Of a stretch of 19,683 bases of DNA, positions 6,931 to 15,918 are shown piece after piece. The DNA comes from Chloroflexota bacterium. GTDB lineage: Bacteria > Chloroflexota > Dormibacteria > CF-121. Both the position numbers and the translations under genes were made by a program. Each line of letters begins with the position of its first letter. The stretch's first letter is position 1. The notes below the pieces were generated by a model, which was not told the origin of the DNA, did no database searches, and worked only from the letters and a program-made list of their open reading frames with translations. The stretch spans positions 1-19,683 of the forward strand of contig VBFX01000083.1 of the NCBI GenBank assembly GCA_005889395.1. The letters run 5' to 3'.

Positions 6931-7875
6931 TTACGCGATCCTGGCTTCGTCGCCCTCGACGGTACCGGCAATGCGTTGCGGCAGGGACGACGTGGCGAAG
7001 GCGGCGACGAGGCGGGGATCCCACTGCGCGCCCGAGCCGGCGGCGAGGATCTCGAGGGTCTTGGCGACCGTGTGGCGTGGCCGGTAGGGGCGGTCCGTGA
7101 TCATGGCATGGAAGGCATCGGCAACCGAGACAATACGCGCCATCATGGGGATCGCCGGACCCTGCAACTTGTCGGGATAGCCACTCCCGTCCCAGCGCTC
7201 GTGGTGGTGGCGGATCGCTGGGGCCAGCACGGTCGCCGGGCGAAAGGGTCCAGCGATCTGGGCGCCCAGGACGGTGTGCTGCTGGATCTGTGCAAACTCC
7301 TCAGGGGTCAACCCACCCTGCTCCTCGGCGTCGAGGCCGATCAGCCGCGCCAGCGACTGGGCGGTGAGCGCGACGCGGTCGTCGAAGGGAGCCTTCGATT
7401 CGGTCGGGTTTTCCCGCTTCACCAGCTCGCGTAGGCTTTCCTGGGTGCTGCGAAGATCACGACGCAACTCCTTGAGGCGCAGCAATGCGCGGACCCGCAC
7501 CTGGAGGTCGCGGAGCGCGATCGGCTTGACGATCAGATCATCGCCGCCCGCCTCGACCATCTTGGCGCGCTCGGGCCGTGGGTCGAACCCAGTCATCATC
7601 AGCACCGGGATCTCAGCCGTTAGAGGGTCCAACTTGAGACGCTTGCAGGCGTCGTGGCCGTTCATGACCGGCATCTCGACGTCCATCAAGATCAGGTCGG
7701 GCTTGAGGCGGCGGGCGACGCGGATCGCCTCCTCCCCATTGTTGGCGGCTTCCGTCCAGAAGCCGAGGTTGGAGAGCTGCCCGGCGAGCAGGTCGCGGTT
7801 GGCGCTGCTGTCGTCCGTGACCAGGATGGTCCGGCGCTCGGGCATCGGCCCGGATGCGAGGGCGTCCACTGGCAC
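6931..7875 (-). CDS. Response regulator with truncated HD-GYP output domain
   Basis: 314 residues from GTG 7875, or 304 from ATG 7845. A full receiver domain comes first: DD at 21-22, phosphoacceptor D65 in LILMDVEMPVMNG, T95 and K117 (IVKPIAL). A coiled linker follows, then an HD-GYP-like output. HD-GYP domains normally hydrolyse c-di-GMP with an HD pair about 40 residues before the GYP region. Here the sequence jumps from LARLIGLDAEEQ to GGLTPEEFAQIQQH (about residue 187), and the segment with the HDIGK motif, about 25-30 residues, is absent in frame. The GYP half is well kept: HHERWDGSGYP (GYP at 232-234), ARIVSVADAFHAM, DRPYR, GSGAQWDP. It is probably catalytically dead and may serve as a c-di-GMP or protein-interaction module. 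It is divergent from the next gene. Confidence 0.85.
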   Translation of the reverse strand: MPVDALASGPMPERRTILVTDDSSANRDLLAGQLSNLGFWTEAANNGEEAIRVARRLKPDLILMDVEMPVMNGHDACKRLKLDPLTAEIPVLMMTGFDPRPERAKMVEAGGDDLIVKPIALRDLQVRVRALLRLKELRRDLRSTQESLRELVKRENPTESKAPFDDRVALTAQSLARLIGLDAEEQGGLTPEEFAQIQQHTVLGAQIAGPFRPATVLAPAIRHHHERWDGSGYPDKLQGPAIPMMARIVSVADAFHAMITDRPYRPRHTVAKTLEILAAGSGAQWDPRLVAAFATSSLPQRIAGTVEGDEARIA

Positions 7876-7883
7876 TAAGACGT

Positions 7884-7901
7884 AGGAAGCAAGAGCTTCC
7901 T
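7884..7901. promoter_or_regulatory. Inverted repeat between divergent c-di-GMP genes
   Basis: AGGAAGC (7884-7890), AAGA spacer, GCTTCCT (7895-7901): perfect 7-bp arms within the roughly 70-bp gap between the response regulator (-) and the HTH-GGDEF protein (+). It could be an operator for the HTH at the N-terminus of the adjacent protein, or a leader hairpin. It has no U-tract on either strand. Function is inferred from position only. Confidence 0.35.
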
Positions 7902-7943
7902 TCGTTGCAGGGAACAGTGAAGCGTCGCGTCACACAACCGGCG

Positions 7944-10336
7944 ATGCCGCTCGCCATGAAGCTGCCCAACCTCCTATCGGTCGAGGCGGTCGCGGCGGCC
8001 ATTCACCGGCATCCCGAAGTCGTCCGGCGCCAGGCGCGCGATGGCCGGCTACCCGGCGAAAAGATCGGCCGGGTTTGGTTCTTCCGTCCTGAGCGGTTGG
8101 CCGAAGCCGGCTTCAGTCAGTTCCTGCCGCAGATGGCCGGCGACAGTAACGCCGTCCTGCCCGGCGAGCCGTCGGTGACGCCCCTGCTGAAAGCCCTGGG
8201 CGAGGCCGGGCTCCAGGCACTGCAACACCTCGATCGCCCCGCCATTTTCGCCGCGGTCGCAACCAGCTTGGCGGACGCGGGGTTGTCCACCTACTTTTTC
8301 GATGGAACGCCCGATGGTAGCGGGTTGACGATCGCGTACGTCCACGCGCTGCATTCGGCCGCCGAGGTGGCGAGGCTCACGGGCCGCGAAGAGGTAGGCA
8401 CGTTCATCCCCTTCGAGCGCGTGCCGGTCCTCCACCGGGCCTGCTCCACCCTCAAACCGCAGTACATCGGCGACCACGACGAGCTGGTCGGGCGAGTCGC
8501 GATGGTCCTCCAGCCCGAGGCGTCCGCGAACGCCCGGCGGCTGAGCGAGCTGCTGCAGATGTCCGCCGTGATTTCCGCACCGCTGGTGGTGGGTGACCAG
8601 GCAATCGGCGCGATCACTGTGATCGGTGCCGGGCTGCGTGAGTCGGACCTGCCGGCGGTGATGGCGTTCGCCAATCAGACGGCCGCGGCGATCGAAACGG
8701 CGCGCCTCCTGAAGGAATCTCGGGAAATGGAAGAAGCCATGGTGCTGACCCTGGCCGGCGCCATCGAGCTGCGCGAGGCGCTGCGAAGTCGCGCCTACGA
8801 GCACGCCACGCTGGCGGAACGACTGGCGGAGCATCTCGGGTTCGACCCTGCCCGCCGAAGACGGGTGCGGTACGCGGCATTGCTCCAGGACTTCGGCAAG
8901 ATCAACCTCCCCGACAGCATTCTGAGGAAGCGCGGCCGGCTGGACGCCGAAGAACGGGCGCTGATGATGACCCACCCGGTCGTCGCGGCGGACGTCCTAC
9001 AACGCTTCAAGCCCCTCACTGATCTGGCACCGATCGTCCGGGCTCACCACGAATGGTTCAACGGCGACGGATACCCCGATGGCTTGAAGGCCGAAGCGAT
9101 CCCGATCGAGACGCGGATCATCTCGGTCGTCAATGCCTTCTTCAATGTCACGTTCGATCTGCCGTTAAAGACGGAGCAGACCGTGGCCGAGGGTCTCGAG
9201 GAGTTGACGCGATTCGCTGGCATCAACCTCGATCCGAAGATAACCGAGGCGCTGGTGGTGATGTGCCGCGAGGCCGGCTCTAGAGGGACGCCATGGTACG
9301 AACAGCTGCTGGTCGAGTTGTTTGCCGCGCATTCCGCCCCGACCGGCGTAAAAGACATCCTGTCCGTGGCCGACTCGCGCGAGCTCCGCATCATCTATCG
9401 GATCGCGCGGGAGACAACCGCGGTCCTCGACCTGGACACACTGCTGAGCCGCATCGTGACCATCATCCGAGAGGTGATGGGCTACAAGATGGTCTCGATC
9501 TTCTTGCCGGTGAACTCGGCAAGCGAATTGAGGGTCGGCGCCCAGAGCGGCTACTCATCCGACATCACGGGACTCACCCTCCCCATCGCCCAGGGAATCA
9601 TTGGCTGGGTGTATACGCACGGTGTGCCCCAGATCATCCCGGAAGTCTCGGCAGACCCGCGCTATATCGGCCTCGACGATCGGGTTCACTCGAAGCTCGC
9701 CTTCCCGCTGATGAGCCGCGGTCAGGTGCTTGGAGTCCTCAACGCCGAGAGCGAGCATGCCGATGCCTTTTCGGAGGCGGACGTCGCGCTGATGTCGGCG
9801 GTCGGCTCCCAGCTGGCCTCCTGCCTCGAGGTGGCCCAACTGCACGACACGCTCAAGCGCGAGGCCAGCCATGATCCGCTGACACGCCTCAACAACCGTC
9901 GCCATTTTCTCGAGCGGATCCAGCAGGAGATCACGCGTGCCGGCGCGACCGGCGAGACCTTCTCGATCGTCTTCCTCGATGTCGACGAGTTGAAACGGAT
10001 CAACGACACCTACGGCCACCTCGCGGGTGACGCGCTGCTTCGCGAAGTGTCGAACGCAATGATGGACGCGGTTCGCGGTGAGGACGTGGTGGCACGTTAT
10101 GGCGGCGATGAGTTCGTGGTGCTCCTGCCGGCGACTCCCGCGGCGGCGGCGGCAAGCGTCGCGCAGCGCATCTCGGATGGCATCGTACGTCACCGCTTCA
10201 TGGCGGGCCGCGAGCTGCTTCAGATCCCCGGCGTCAGCCTCGGCCTGGCGAACTTTCCGCAGGATGGGAAGACCGCGGAGGATCTCCTGGCGTCGGCGGA
10301 CGCGACGCTCTACCGGCAGAAGCGCCGCGCTAGCGC

Positions 10337-10340
<4 letters not shown>
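7944..10340 (+). CDS. HTH-GAF-HD-GYP-GAF-GGDEF diguanylate cyclase
   Basis: About 798 residues counted from ATG 7944. ATG 7956 is equally possible, and no clear SD is seen. Order: excisionase-type HTH (about 8-55, LLSVEAVAAAIHRHPEVVRRQARDGRLPGEKIGRVWFFRPERL), GAF (about 80-245), HD-GYP (about 255-440), GAF (about 475-630) and GGDEF (about 640-795). The GGDEF motif is exact (720-724), with the inhibitory I-site RGED five residues before it (711-714), so active, feedback-inhibited c-di-GMP synthesis is expected. The HD-GYP domain has HHEWFNGDGYP (368-378), but the HD pair reads Q315-D316 (LLQDFGKI), so hydrolysis is doubtful. GAF domains usually sense small ligands. No transmembrane segment is seen, so it is cytoplasmic. 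It overlaps tail-to-tail with the phosphofructokinase gene by 4 bp. Confidence 0.88.
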
Positions 10341-11380
<1,040 letters not shown>

Positions 11381-11387
11381 GACGCCT

Positions 11388-11393
11388 AGTGTA
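11388..11393 (-). promoter_or_regulatory. Putative -10 box for a leaderless pfkA transcript
   Basis: TACACT on the - strand, separated by 7 nt (AGGCGTC) from the GTG start of the phosphofructokinase gene. The spacing would put the transcript start at or next to the start codon. No -35 is evident. The two genes upstream on this strand show the same geometry. Confidence 0.45.
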
Positions 11394-11399
11394 GTTCGC

Positions 11400-12011
11400 C
11401 TACTTCGACTGGCGGCCGCTCGAGCTGAGATTGAGTACGAGCATGAGAGCGCCCAGGGCAATGATCAGCGCTCCGAGGACGACGCCCGCGGTGTGGCCGA
11501 GCTGGTAGCCGCTAAGGCCGACGATGCCTTCGAAGAAGGCGGCGCCCAGGAGGAACAGGACGAGCGCGATGCCGACTAGGCGCGTCCCGGAGCGGACGTT
11601 GGCTGGGCGGCGGGCGGTCAGCCCATACAGGATCATGCCCAGGCCGATCGCGCCCGGGACGATGAGCGTCCACGCGTAGGCCCAACTCTCGTAGTGGTCG
11701 GTCGCGTCCTGGACCAACAGGATCAGGCCCGACACCGTGACGATGCTGCCGAAGATGGCGAGACCCTCGCTGACCGCTCCTCTCGCAGTGAGCGCGACGA
11801 AGAGGATCAAGATGCCAGGGGCGATGACGAAGAACGGCCAGCCGTAGTGACCGATGTCGACGCGCACGAACTGGCCGGCCAGCAAGATCGCCCCGATCAG
11901 GACGAGCAGACCGCCGAGAACCATCGACGGGCGACGCGGGCCGCGCGACGGCGGGCTAATGGCGGGTCCCTGGGCGCCGCCCGGGCCGCTTGCGGACGCT
12001 TCCTCGGCCAC
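11400..12011 (-). CDS. Six-helix membrane protein of unknown function (LiaF/DUF5668-like repeats)
   Basis: 203 residues from GTG 12011. A Gly/Pro/Ser-rich cytoplasmic start of about 28 residues is followed by six hydrophobic segments near 30-50, 58-78, 84-104, 112-132, 144-164 and 173-195, each rich in Gly, Leu and Ile. The first pair (PSMVLGGLLVLIGAILLAGQF ... WPFFVIAPGILILFVAL) resembles the short helical hairpins of LiaI/LiaF-type and DUF5668 membrane regions, with a tryptophan-proline before the second helix. No enzymatic motif is seen. The first 56 bp overlap the 3' end of the endonuclease III gene in another frame. A TAnnnT box lies 6 nt before GTG 12011. Similarity to a named family is tentative. 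Confidence 0.7.
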   Translation of the reverse strand: MAEEASASGPGGAQGPAISPPSRGPRRPSMVLGGLLVLIGAILLAGQFVRVDIGHYGWPFFVIAPGILILFVALTARGAVSEGLAIFGSIVTVSGLILLVQDATDHYESWAYAWTLIVPGAIGLGMILYGLTARRPANVRSGTRLVGIALVLFLLGAAFFEGIVGLSGYQLGHTAGVVLGALIIALGALMLVLNLSSSGRQSK

Positions 12012-12708
12012 GCCCCAACCTTACGCGGGCGGCGGTTGCCGTCAAGGGACGGCGCCCGCCCCTGGCCGCAACGGTGGATGACGGGCAGAAGTCGTTGAGC
12101 ACACACTCCGGGCAGCGCGGCGTCCGGGCGAGGCAGATCCGGCGGCCGTGCAGGATGAGGCGCAGGCTGAAGCCGGTCCACTCCTGTGGCGGCAGCATCT
12201 TCGTCACCTCGGCTTCGATCTTCACCGGATCGGTGCTTTTGGTCAGGCCGAGCCGTCGGGTCAGCCGCTTGACGTGGGTGTCGACGGCGAACCCCGGGAT
12301 GCCGAAGGCGACGCCGAGCACGACGTTGGCGGTCTTGCGACCAACGCCCGGCAACGTCACGAGGTCTTCGATCCGCGGTGGCACCTCCCCCTGGAAGCGC
12401 TCGATCAGGGCTGCACTGGCAGCGATGATCGTTTTGGCCTTGACATGGAAGAACCCGGTCGGTTTAATCATCGCCTCGACCTCCGCGGGATTGGCGTGGG
12501 CCAGGGCGGCGGCGTCCGGATACCTGGCGAACAGTGCCGGCGTGACCGAATTGACGGATCGGTCGGTCGTCTGCGCCGACAGGATGGTCGCAACCAGCAT
12601 CTGGAAGGCGTTCGTGTGCTCCAGTTCGGACACCGCCGGGTAGAGCGCCGTGACTCGCTCGGCCGCAAGGCGCGCGCGATCCTTCGCCGTCATCCGTGGT
12701 TTCGGCAT
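11956..12708 (-). CDS. nth: Endonuclease III (DNA glycosylase/AP lyase)
   Basis: 250 residues from ATG 12708. Base-excision repair enzyme that removes oxidised pyrimidines and cleaves abasic sites. The helix-hairpin-helix reads LPGVGRKTANVVL with catalytic lysine K125. The catalytic aspartate is D143 (AVDTHVKRLTRRLGL). A [4Fe-4S] cluster motif C-x6-C-x2-C-x5-C is complete (C192, C199, C202, C208). Family members usually end soon after the last cysteine. Here a basic tail of about 40 residues (rich in Arg and Gly) runs on and overlaps the start of the next gene by 56 bp. The tail may be an extra DNA-binding extension or simply read-through of sequence shared with that gene. A TAnnnT box 6 nt upstream supports the start. 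Confidence 0.95.
   Translation of the reverse strand: MPKPRMTAKDRARLAAERVTALYPAVSELEHTNAFQMLVATILSAQTTDRSVNSVTPALFARYPDAAALAHANPAEVEAMIKPTGFFHVKAKTIIAASAALIERFQGEVPPRIEDLVTLPGVGRKTANVVLGVAFGIPGFAVDTHVKRLTRRLGLTKSTDPVKIEAEVTKMLPPQEWTGFSLRLILHGRRICLARTPRCPECVLNDFCPSSTVAARGGRRPLTATAARVRLGRGRGSVRKRPGRRPGTRH
12018..12023 (-). promoter_or_regulatory. Putative -10 box for a leaderless transcript of the membrane protein
   Basis: TAAGGT on the - strand, 6 nt (TGGGGC) before GTG 12011. It lies inside the 3' end of the endonuclease III gene and would allow separate expression. Spacing matches the boxes before pfkA and nth. Confidence 0.4.
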
Positions 12709-12714
12709 AGCTCA

Positions 12715-12720
12715 AGCGTA
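12715..12720 (-). promoter_or_regulatory. Putative -10 box for a leaderless nth transcript
   Basis: TACGCT on the - strand, 6 nt (TGAGCT) before ATG 12708. It is the third case in a row of TAnnnT placed 6-7 nt before a start codon on this strand. No SD and no clear -35 are present. Confidence 0.45.
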
Positions 12721-12787
12721 ACGATCCAGTGACGGCGTAGGTTCGAGTTCCGCGCAAAGTTGATCTTGGCGACCCGTTACTCGCGAT

Positions 12788-15499
12788 GTGGCCGCCCCAT
12801 CGGCCGACGCCGGCCGGTCCTCGATGCACAGCCTCCGCTGGTACATCAGCGTCGGCTTCCTCATGGTCGGGGTGGGTCCCCTGGTCTTCTTCGGCGCGCA
12901 GCGGATCTCGGCGCTCTTCTCGACCCAGAACGCCAGCATCCAGCAGAAGCACGAACCGATGGCGGAAAGCCTGGCGCAGGCGATTTACGGCTATCTGCTG
13001 GATCAGACGTCGGCGCTGCAGAGTACGGCGTCCCAGGTCGAGTCCGACACCGACGCGGGAATCCCGCACCTGAACGACTCGACCTTCAACCCGGCGCGCC
13101 TGAACCAGGCGCTCGCCGCCGCGCACTCCGCCCAGCCCGCTCTGCTCCAGCTCTACGTCGGGAACCTGAAGGGCCGGGCGGTCGCCGCGGCACCGCCCGC
13201 TGGGGTGGGCGTTGACTATGGCGATTGGAACTACGTCAAGGACGTGCTCAACCCTGGGCGGGTCGGACCCAAGTATTCCGACGTGGTCCGGTCCAAAGGT
13301 GATTCGAGCGTGGCCGCCGTCGTCATTGCCGTCCCCATCCTCGATGGGAGCCGGCACCTGGTCGGGTTTCTCGCCGGCACCGTGAACCTCTCGGAGGTGC
13401 AGCGGCTCTCGACCTACAGCCGGATCGGCGTGAACGGCCAGGCGGTGGTCGTCGACCGTCGCGGTCGCGTCATCGCCCATCCACGAGACGACTGGCGGCT
13501 CGAGGCTAAGGATCTCTCCTCGGCGGCGATCTTCCAGCAGTCGCTCGGTCAGGAAACCGGCGTCAGCTGGTACACCGATCCTGACGGCAACATCCAGCGG
13601 GCCGCCGGCTTCGCGACAGTCCCCGTGGTTGGCTGGAAGGTTTGGGTTTCGCAACCGGTCGCCGAGCTTCGATCGGAGCTGACGCCATTGATCCAGAGCA
13701 CGGTCGAATGGCTGCTGGTCGCGATCGTGCTCGCCCTCGTGCTCGGCTTCCTCGGCGCCGCCTGGATCACGCGGCCAGTCGACGAGCTGAACCGCGCGGC
13801 CAGCCGCATCGCCAAGGGCGACTTCGTGACCCCGCTCAAAGTGCGCGAACAGTTCGCGGCCAAGGAGTTACGGGCCCTGGCGCATACCTTCAACCAGATG
13901 GCCCACCGGCTCAGCGGCGCCTACCAGACGCTGGAGGAGAAGGTCTCGCAGCGCACCTCGGAGCTCCAGGCCGCCAACCAGGAGCTCGCCCGCGCCAACA
14001 AACTGAAGTCCGAGTTCCTGGCCAACGTGTCGCACGAGCTGCGCACGCCGCTCTCGGCGATCATCGGCTTCTCCCAGATCCTGCTCGATGGCATCGACGG
14101 GCCGGTCACCGAGGACCAGCACCAGGACATCCTGCAGGTCAACAAGAGCGGCCAATCGTTGCTCGCGCTGATCAACCAGATCCTCGATCTGAGCAAGATC
14201 GAGGCCGGCAAGATGGACCTTTCGCTGGAGCGCGTCGAGCTGCCCAACCTGGTCACCTCGGTGTTGGAGAGCATCAGCCCGCTCGCCCAGGAGAAAGGGT
14301 TGCGCATCGACACCCGTTTTGGCCCGGGGTTACCCGCGGTCGAGGCCGATGCCACGCGGCTCAAGCAGATCCTGATCAACCTGCTCTCCAACGCCGTGAA
14401 GTTCACCGAGCGCGGCCACATTGAGATCATGGCGCAGCCCTCGGGCCGCATGGTCCGGATCGCCGTCAAGGACACCGGCATCGGGATTTCAACCGAGTCG
14501 CAGCGGGTCATCTTCGAGGAATTCGTCCAGGGCGATGGCAGCAGCACGCGCCGGCACGGTGGCACGGGCCTTGGCCTGAGCATCGTGCGCAAGCTTGTCG
14601 AGATGCACGGTGGAGCGATCACGGTGCTGAGCGAGCCCGGCCTGGGCAGCACCTTCACCTTTACGGTGCCGGCCTGGGCGGCGGGACAAGCGGCGGTTGG
14701 CCCCGCCCAACGACGGCCCTTACGCCATCCGAATCGGGGCCTGCCGGGGACCGTCATCCTCGTGGTCGACGACGACGTCAGCGTCCGGCAGCTGATCTGT
14801 CGCCATCTCGAGCAAGAAGGCTGGAGAACGGTGCAGGCGTCCAACGCGGCGGACGCGCTTCAACTCGCGCGCGAGAGCCGCCCGATGCTGATCACCCTCG
14901 ACATCATGATGCCGGACGCATCCGGGTGGTGGGTGCTCGAGAAGCTCAAGGAAGATTCGCAGACGGCGGGCATCCCGGTGCTGGTGGTCACCATCGTCGA
15001 GGACCAGCGGCTCGTGTTCGCGCTGGGGGCCTCGGATTACCTGGGCAAGCCATACGACCGCCGTGCGCTGATCGCGAAGATCCACCGGCTGTTGCCCACG
15101 CTCGCGGGCAAGCGCGTGCTCGTCGTCGACGATGACCCGGAGGCGCGCACCATGCTCAGCAAGATCCTGAAGGAGGAGCAAGCCGAGGTGATCGCCGCGT
15201 CGAGCGGCGATGAGGGAATGGTCCTGATCGCGCAATCGCCACCGGATCTCGTGCTGCTCGACCTGATGATGCCCGGGATGAGCGGTTTCGAGATGGTCGC
15301 GCGCCTGCGCGCCCAACCCGCCGCCGCCGGCATCCCCGTGATGATCGTCAGCGCCAAGGAGCTGACGGCGGAAGACGTGCTCACCCTCAACGGTCATATC
15401 CAGCGATTCGTTGCGAAGGGGTCGATCGAACCGGAAGGCCTGACCAACGCGGTTCGCCAGTTGTTGGGTCAGAGTAAAACGCAAGGAGCCGCCGCATGA
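12788..15499 (+). CDS. Hybrid sensor histidine kinase (Cache-HAMP-HisKA-HATPase-REC-REC)
   Basis: 903 residues from GTG 12788, or 891 from ATG 12824. Neither has a clear SD. A signal-anchor helix lies near residues 17-38. An extracytoplasmic double-Cache-like sensor follows (about 40-300, with VDYGDWNYVKDVL and GVNGQAVVVDRRGRVIAHP). Then come a second helix (about 306-328), HAMP (330-385), a coiled coil and HisKA with H416 in FLANVSHELRTPLSAI. The HATPase domain has an N box (INLLSNAVKFTE), G1 (DTGIGIS) and G2 (GGTGLGLSIVRKLVEMHGG). Two receiver domains have phosphoacceptors D705 (ITLDIMMPD) and D825 (LLDLMMPGMSG). All catalytic residues look intact. The stop overlaps the ATG of the next gene, so kinase and regulator are coupled. 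The ligand is unknown; Cache domains often bind small organic molecules. Confidence 0.93.
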   Translation: MAAPSADAGRSSMHSLRWYISVGFLMVGVGPLVFFGAQRISALFSTQNASIQQKHEPMAESLAQAIYGYLLDQTSALQSTASQVESDTDAGIPHLNDSTFNPARLNQALAAAHSAQPALLQLYVGNLKGRAVAAAPPAGVGVDYGDWNYVKDVLNPGRVGPKYSDVVRSKGDSSVAAVVIAVPILDGSRHLVGFLAGTVNLSEVQRLSTYSRIGVNGQAVVVDRRGRVIAHPRDDWRLEAKDLSSAAIFQQSLGQETGVSWYTDPDGNIQRAAGFATVPVVGWKVWVSQPVAELRSELTPLIQSTVEWLLVAIVLALVLGFLGAAWITRPVDELNRAASRIAKGDFVTPLKVREQFAAKELRALAHTFNQMAHRLSGAYQTLEEKVSQRTSELQAANQELARANKLKSEFLANVSHELRTPLSAIIGFSQILLDGIDGPVTEDQHQDILQVNKSGQSLLALINQILDLSKIEAGKMDLSLERVELPNLVTSVLESISPLAQEKGLRIDTRFGPGLPAVEADATRLKQILINLLSNAVKFTERGHIEIMAQPSGRMVRIAVKDTGIGISTESQRVIFEEFVQGDGSSTRRHGGTGLGLSIVRKLVEMHGGAITVLSEPGLGSTFTFTVPAWAAGQAAVGPAQRRPLRHPNRGLPGTVILVVDDDVSVRQLICRHLEQEGWRTVQASNAADALQLARESRPMLITLDIMMPDASGWWVLEKLKEDSQTAGIPVLVVTIVEDQRLVFALGASDYLGKPYDRRALIAKIHRLLPTLAGKRVLVVDDDPEARTMLSKILKEEQAEVIAASSGDEGMVLIAQSPPDLVLLDLMMPGMSGFEMVARLRAQPAAAGIPVMIVSAKELTAEDVLTLNGHIQRFVAKGSIEPEGLTNAVRQLLGQSKTQGAAA

Positions 15500-15867
15500 A
15501 CCAGCTCATCCTCGTGGTCGAAGACGACGCGACAATGCAAAAGATGGCGCTCAAGATCCTGCGCTCGCGCGGCTTCAGCCGTGAGGCCGTCGCGATGGCC
15601 GCGGCGCTCAAGCCCGCCTTGATCTTGATGGACCTGTCACTGCCGGAGATGAACGGCTGGGAGGCAACCAGGGCGCTCAAGGCAGACCCGGCGCTGGCGC
15701 AGATCCCGGTAGTCGCGATCACCGCGCACGCCATGGTCGGCGACCGGGAGACAGCGATCGCGGCCGGCTGCGCCGAATGCCTGACCAAGCCCTACGAGCT
15801 GGACGAGCTGATCGCGCTTGTCGAGCGCTACATCGGACCCGCCCAGGCGCAGAAGAAGATCGCGTAG
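15496..15867 (+). CDS. Single-domain response regulator (CheY/DivK-like) with a shortened fold
   Basis: 123 residues, with SD AAGGAG at 15483-15488 and ATGA overlap with the kinase. Phosphotransfer residues are present: EDD near the N-terminus, D46 (LILMDLSLPEMNGWE), T in VAITAHAM and K in LTKPYEL. GDRETAIAAGC is typical of the DivK/hybrid-kinase receiver group. The region between helix 1 and strand 3 is short: SRGF-SR-EAVAMAAALKP has two residues where the other receiver domains in this window have nine. The loss of about seven residues is in frame and would remove most of strand 2, so folding is questionable. Its likely partner is the preceding hybrid kinase, as a diffusible phosphoryl acceptor. 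Confidence 0.88.
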   Translation: MNQLILVVEDDATMQKMALKILRSRGFSREAVAMAAALKPALILMDLSLPEMNGWEATRALKADPALAQIPVVAITAHAMVGDRETAIAAGCAECLTKPYELDELIALVERYIGPAQAQKKIA

Positions 15868-15873
15868 CAAAAC

Positions 15874-15901
15874 AAACGGCCGGGCGCCGGCCCGGCCGTT
15901 T
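15874..15901. terminator. Bidirectional terminator between convergent genes
   Basis: Perfect 12-bp stem AAACGGCCGGGC (15874-15885) and GCCCGGCCGTTT (15890-15901) with a GCCG loop, in the 51-bp gap between the response regulator (+) and the S53 protease (-). On the - strand it is followed by TTTGTTTTG, a good U-tract. On the + strand only TTTA follows. Confidence 0.85.
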
Positions 15902-15918
15902 ACGACGTCAGGTTCGCG

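Noticed and set aside
7854..7943. Longer N-terminus for the HTH-GGDEF protein
   Set aside because: It would overlap the divergent regulator gene and adds only basic, unconserved residues before the HTH. The later ATGs fit better.
7876..7943. c-di-GMP riboswitch (GEMM) upstream of the GGDEF gene
   Set aside because: The gap is too short and lacks the conserved GEMM core. Only a simple hairpin is present.
8049..8975. Antisense frame within the HTH-GAF part of the GGDEF protein
   Set aside because: Shadow of a real gene, with His/Arg/Gln-rich composition and no motif.
12464..13654. Long antisense frame across nth and the hybrid kinase start
   Set aside because: It overlaps two clearly recognised genes, has low-complexity composition and no recognisable domain.
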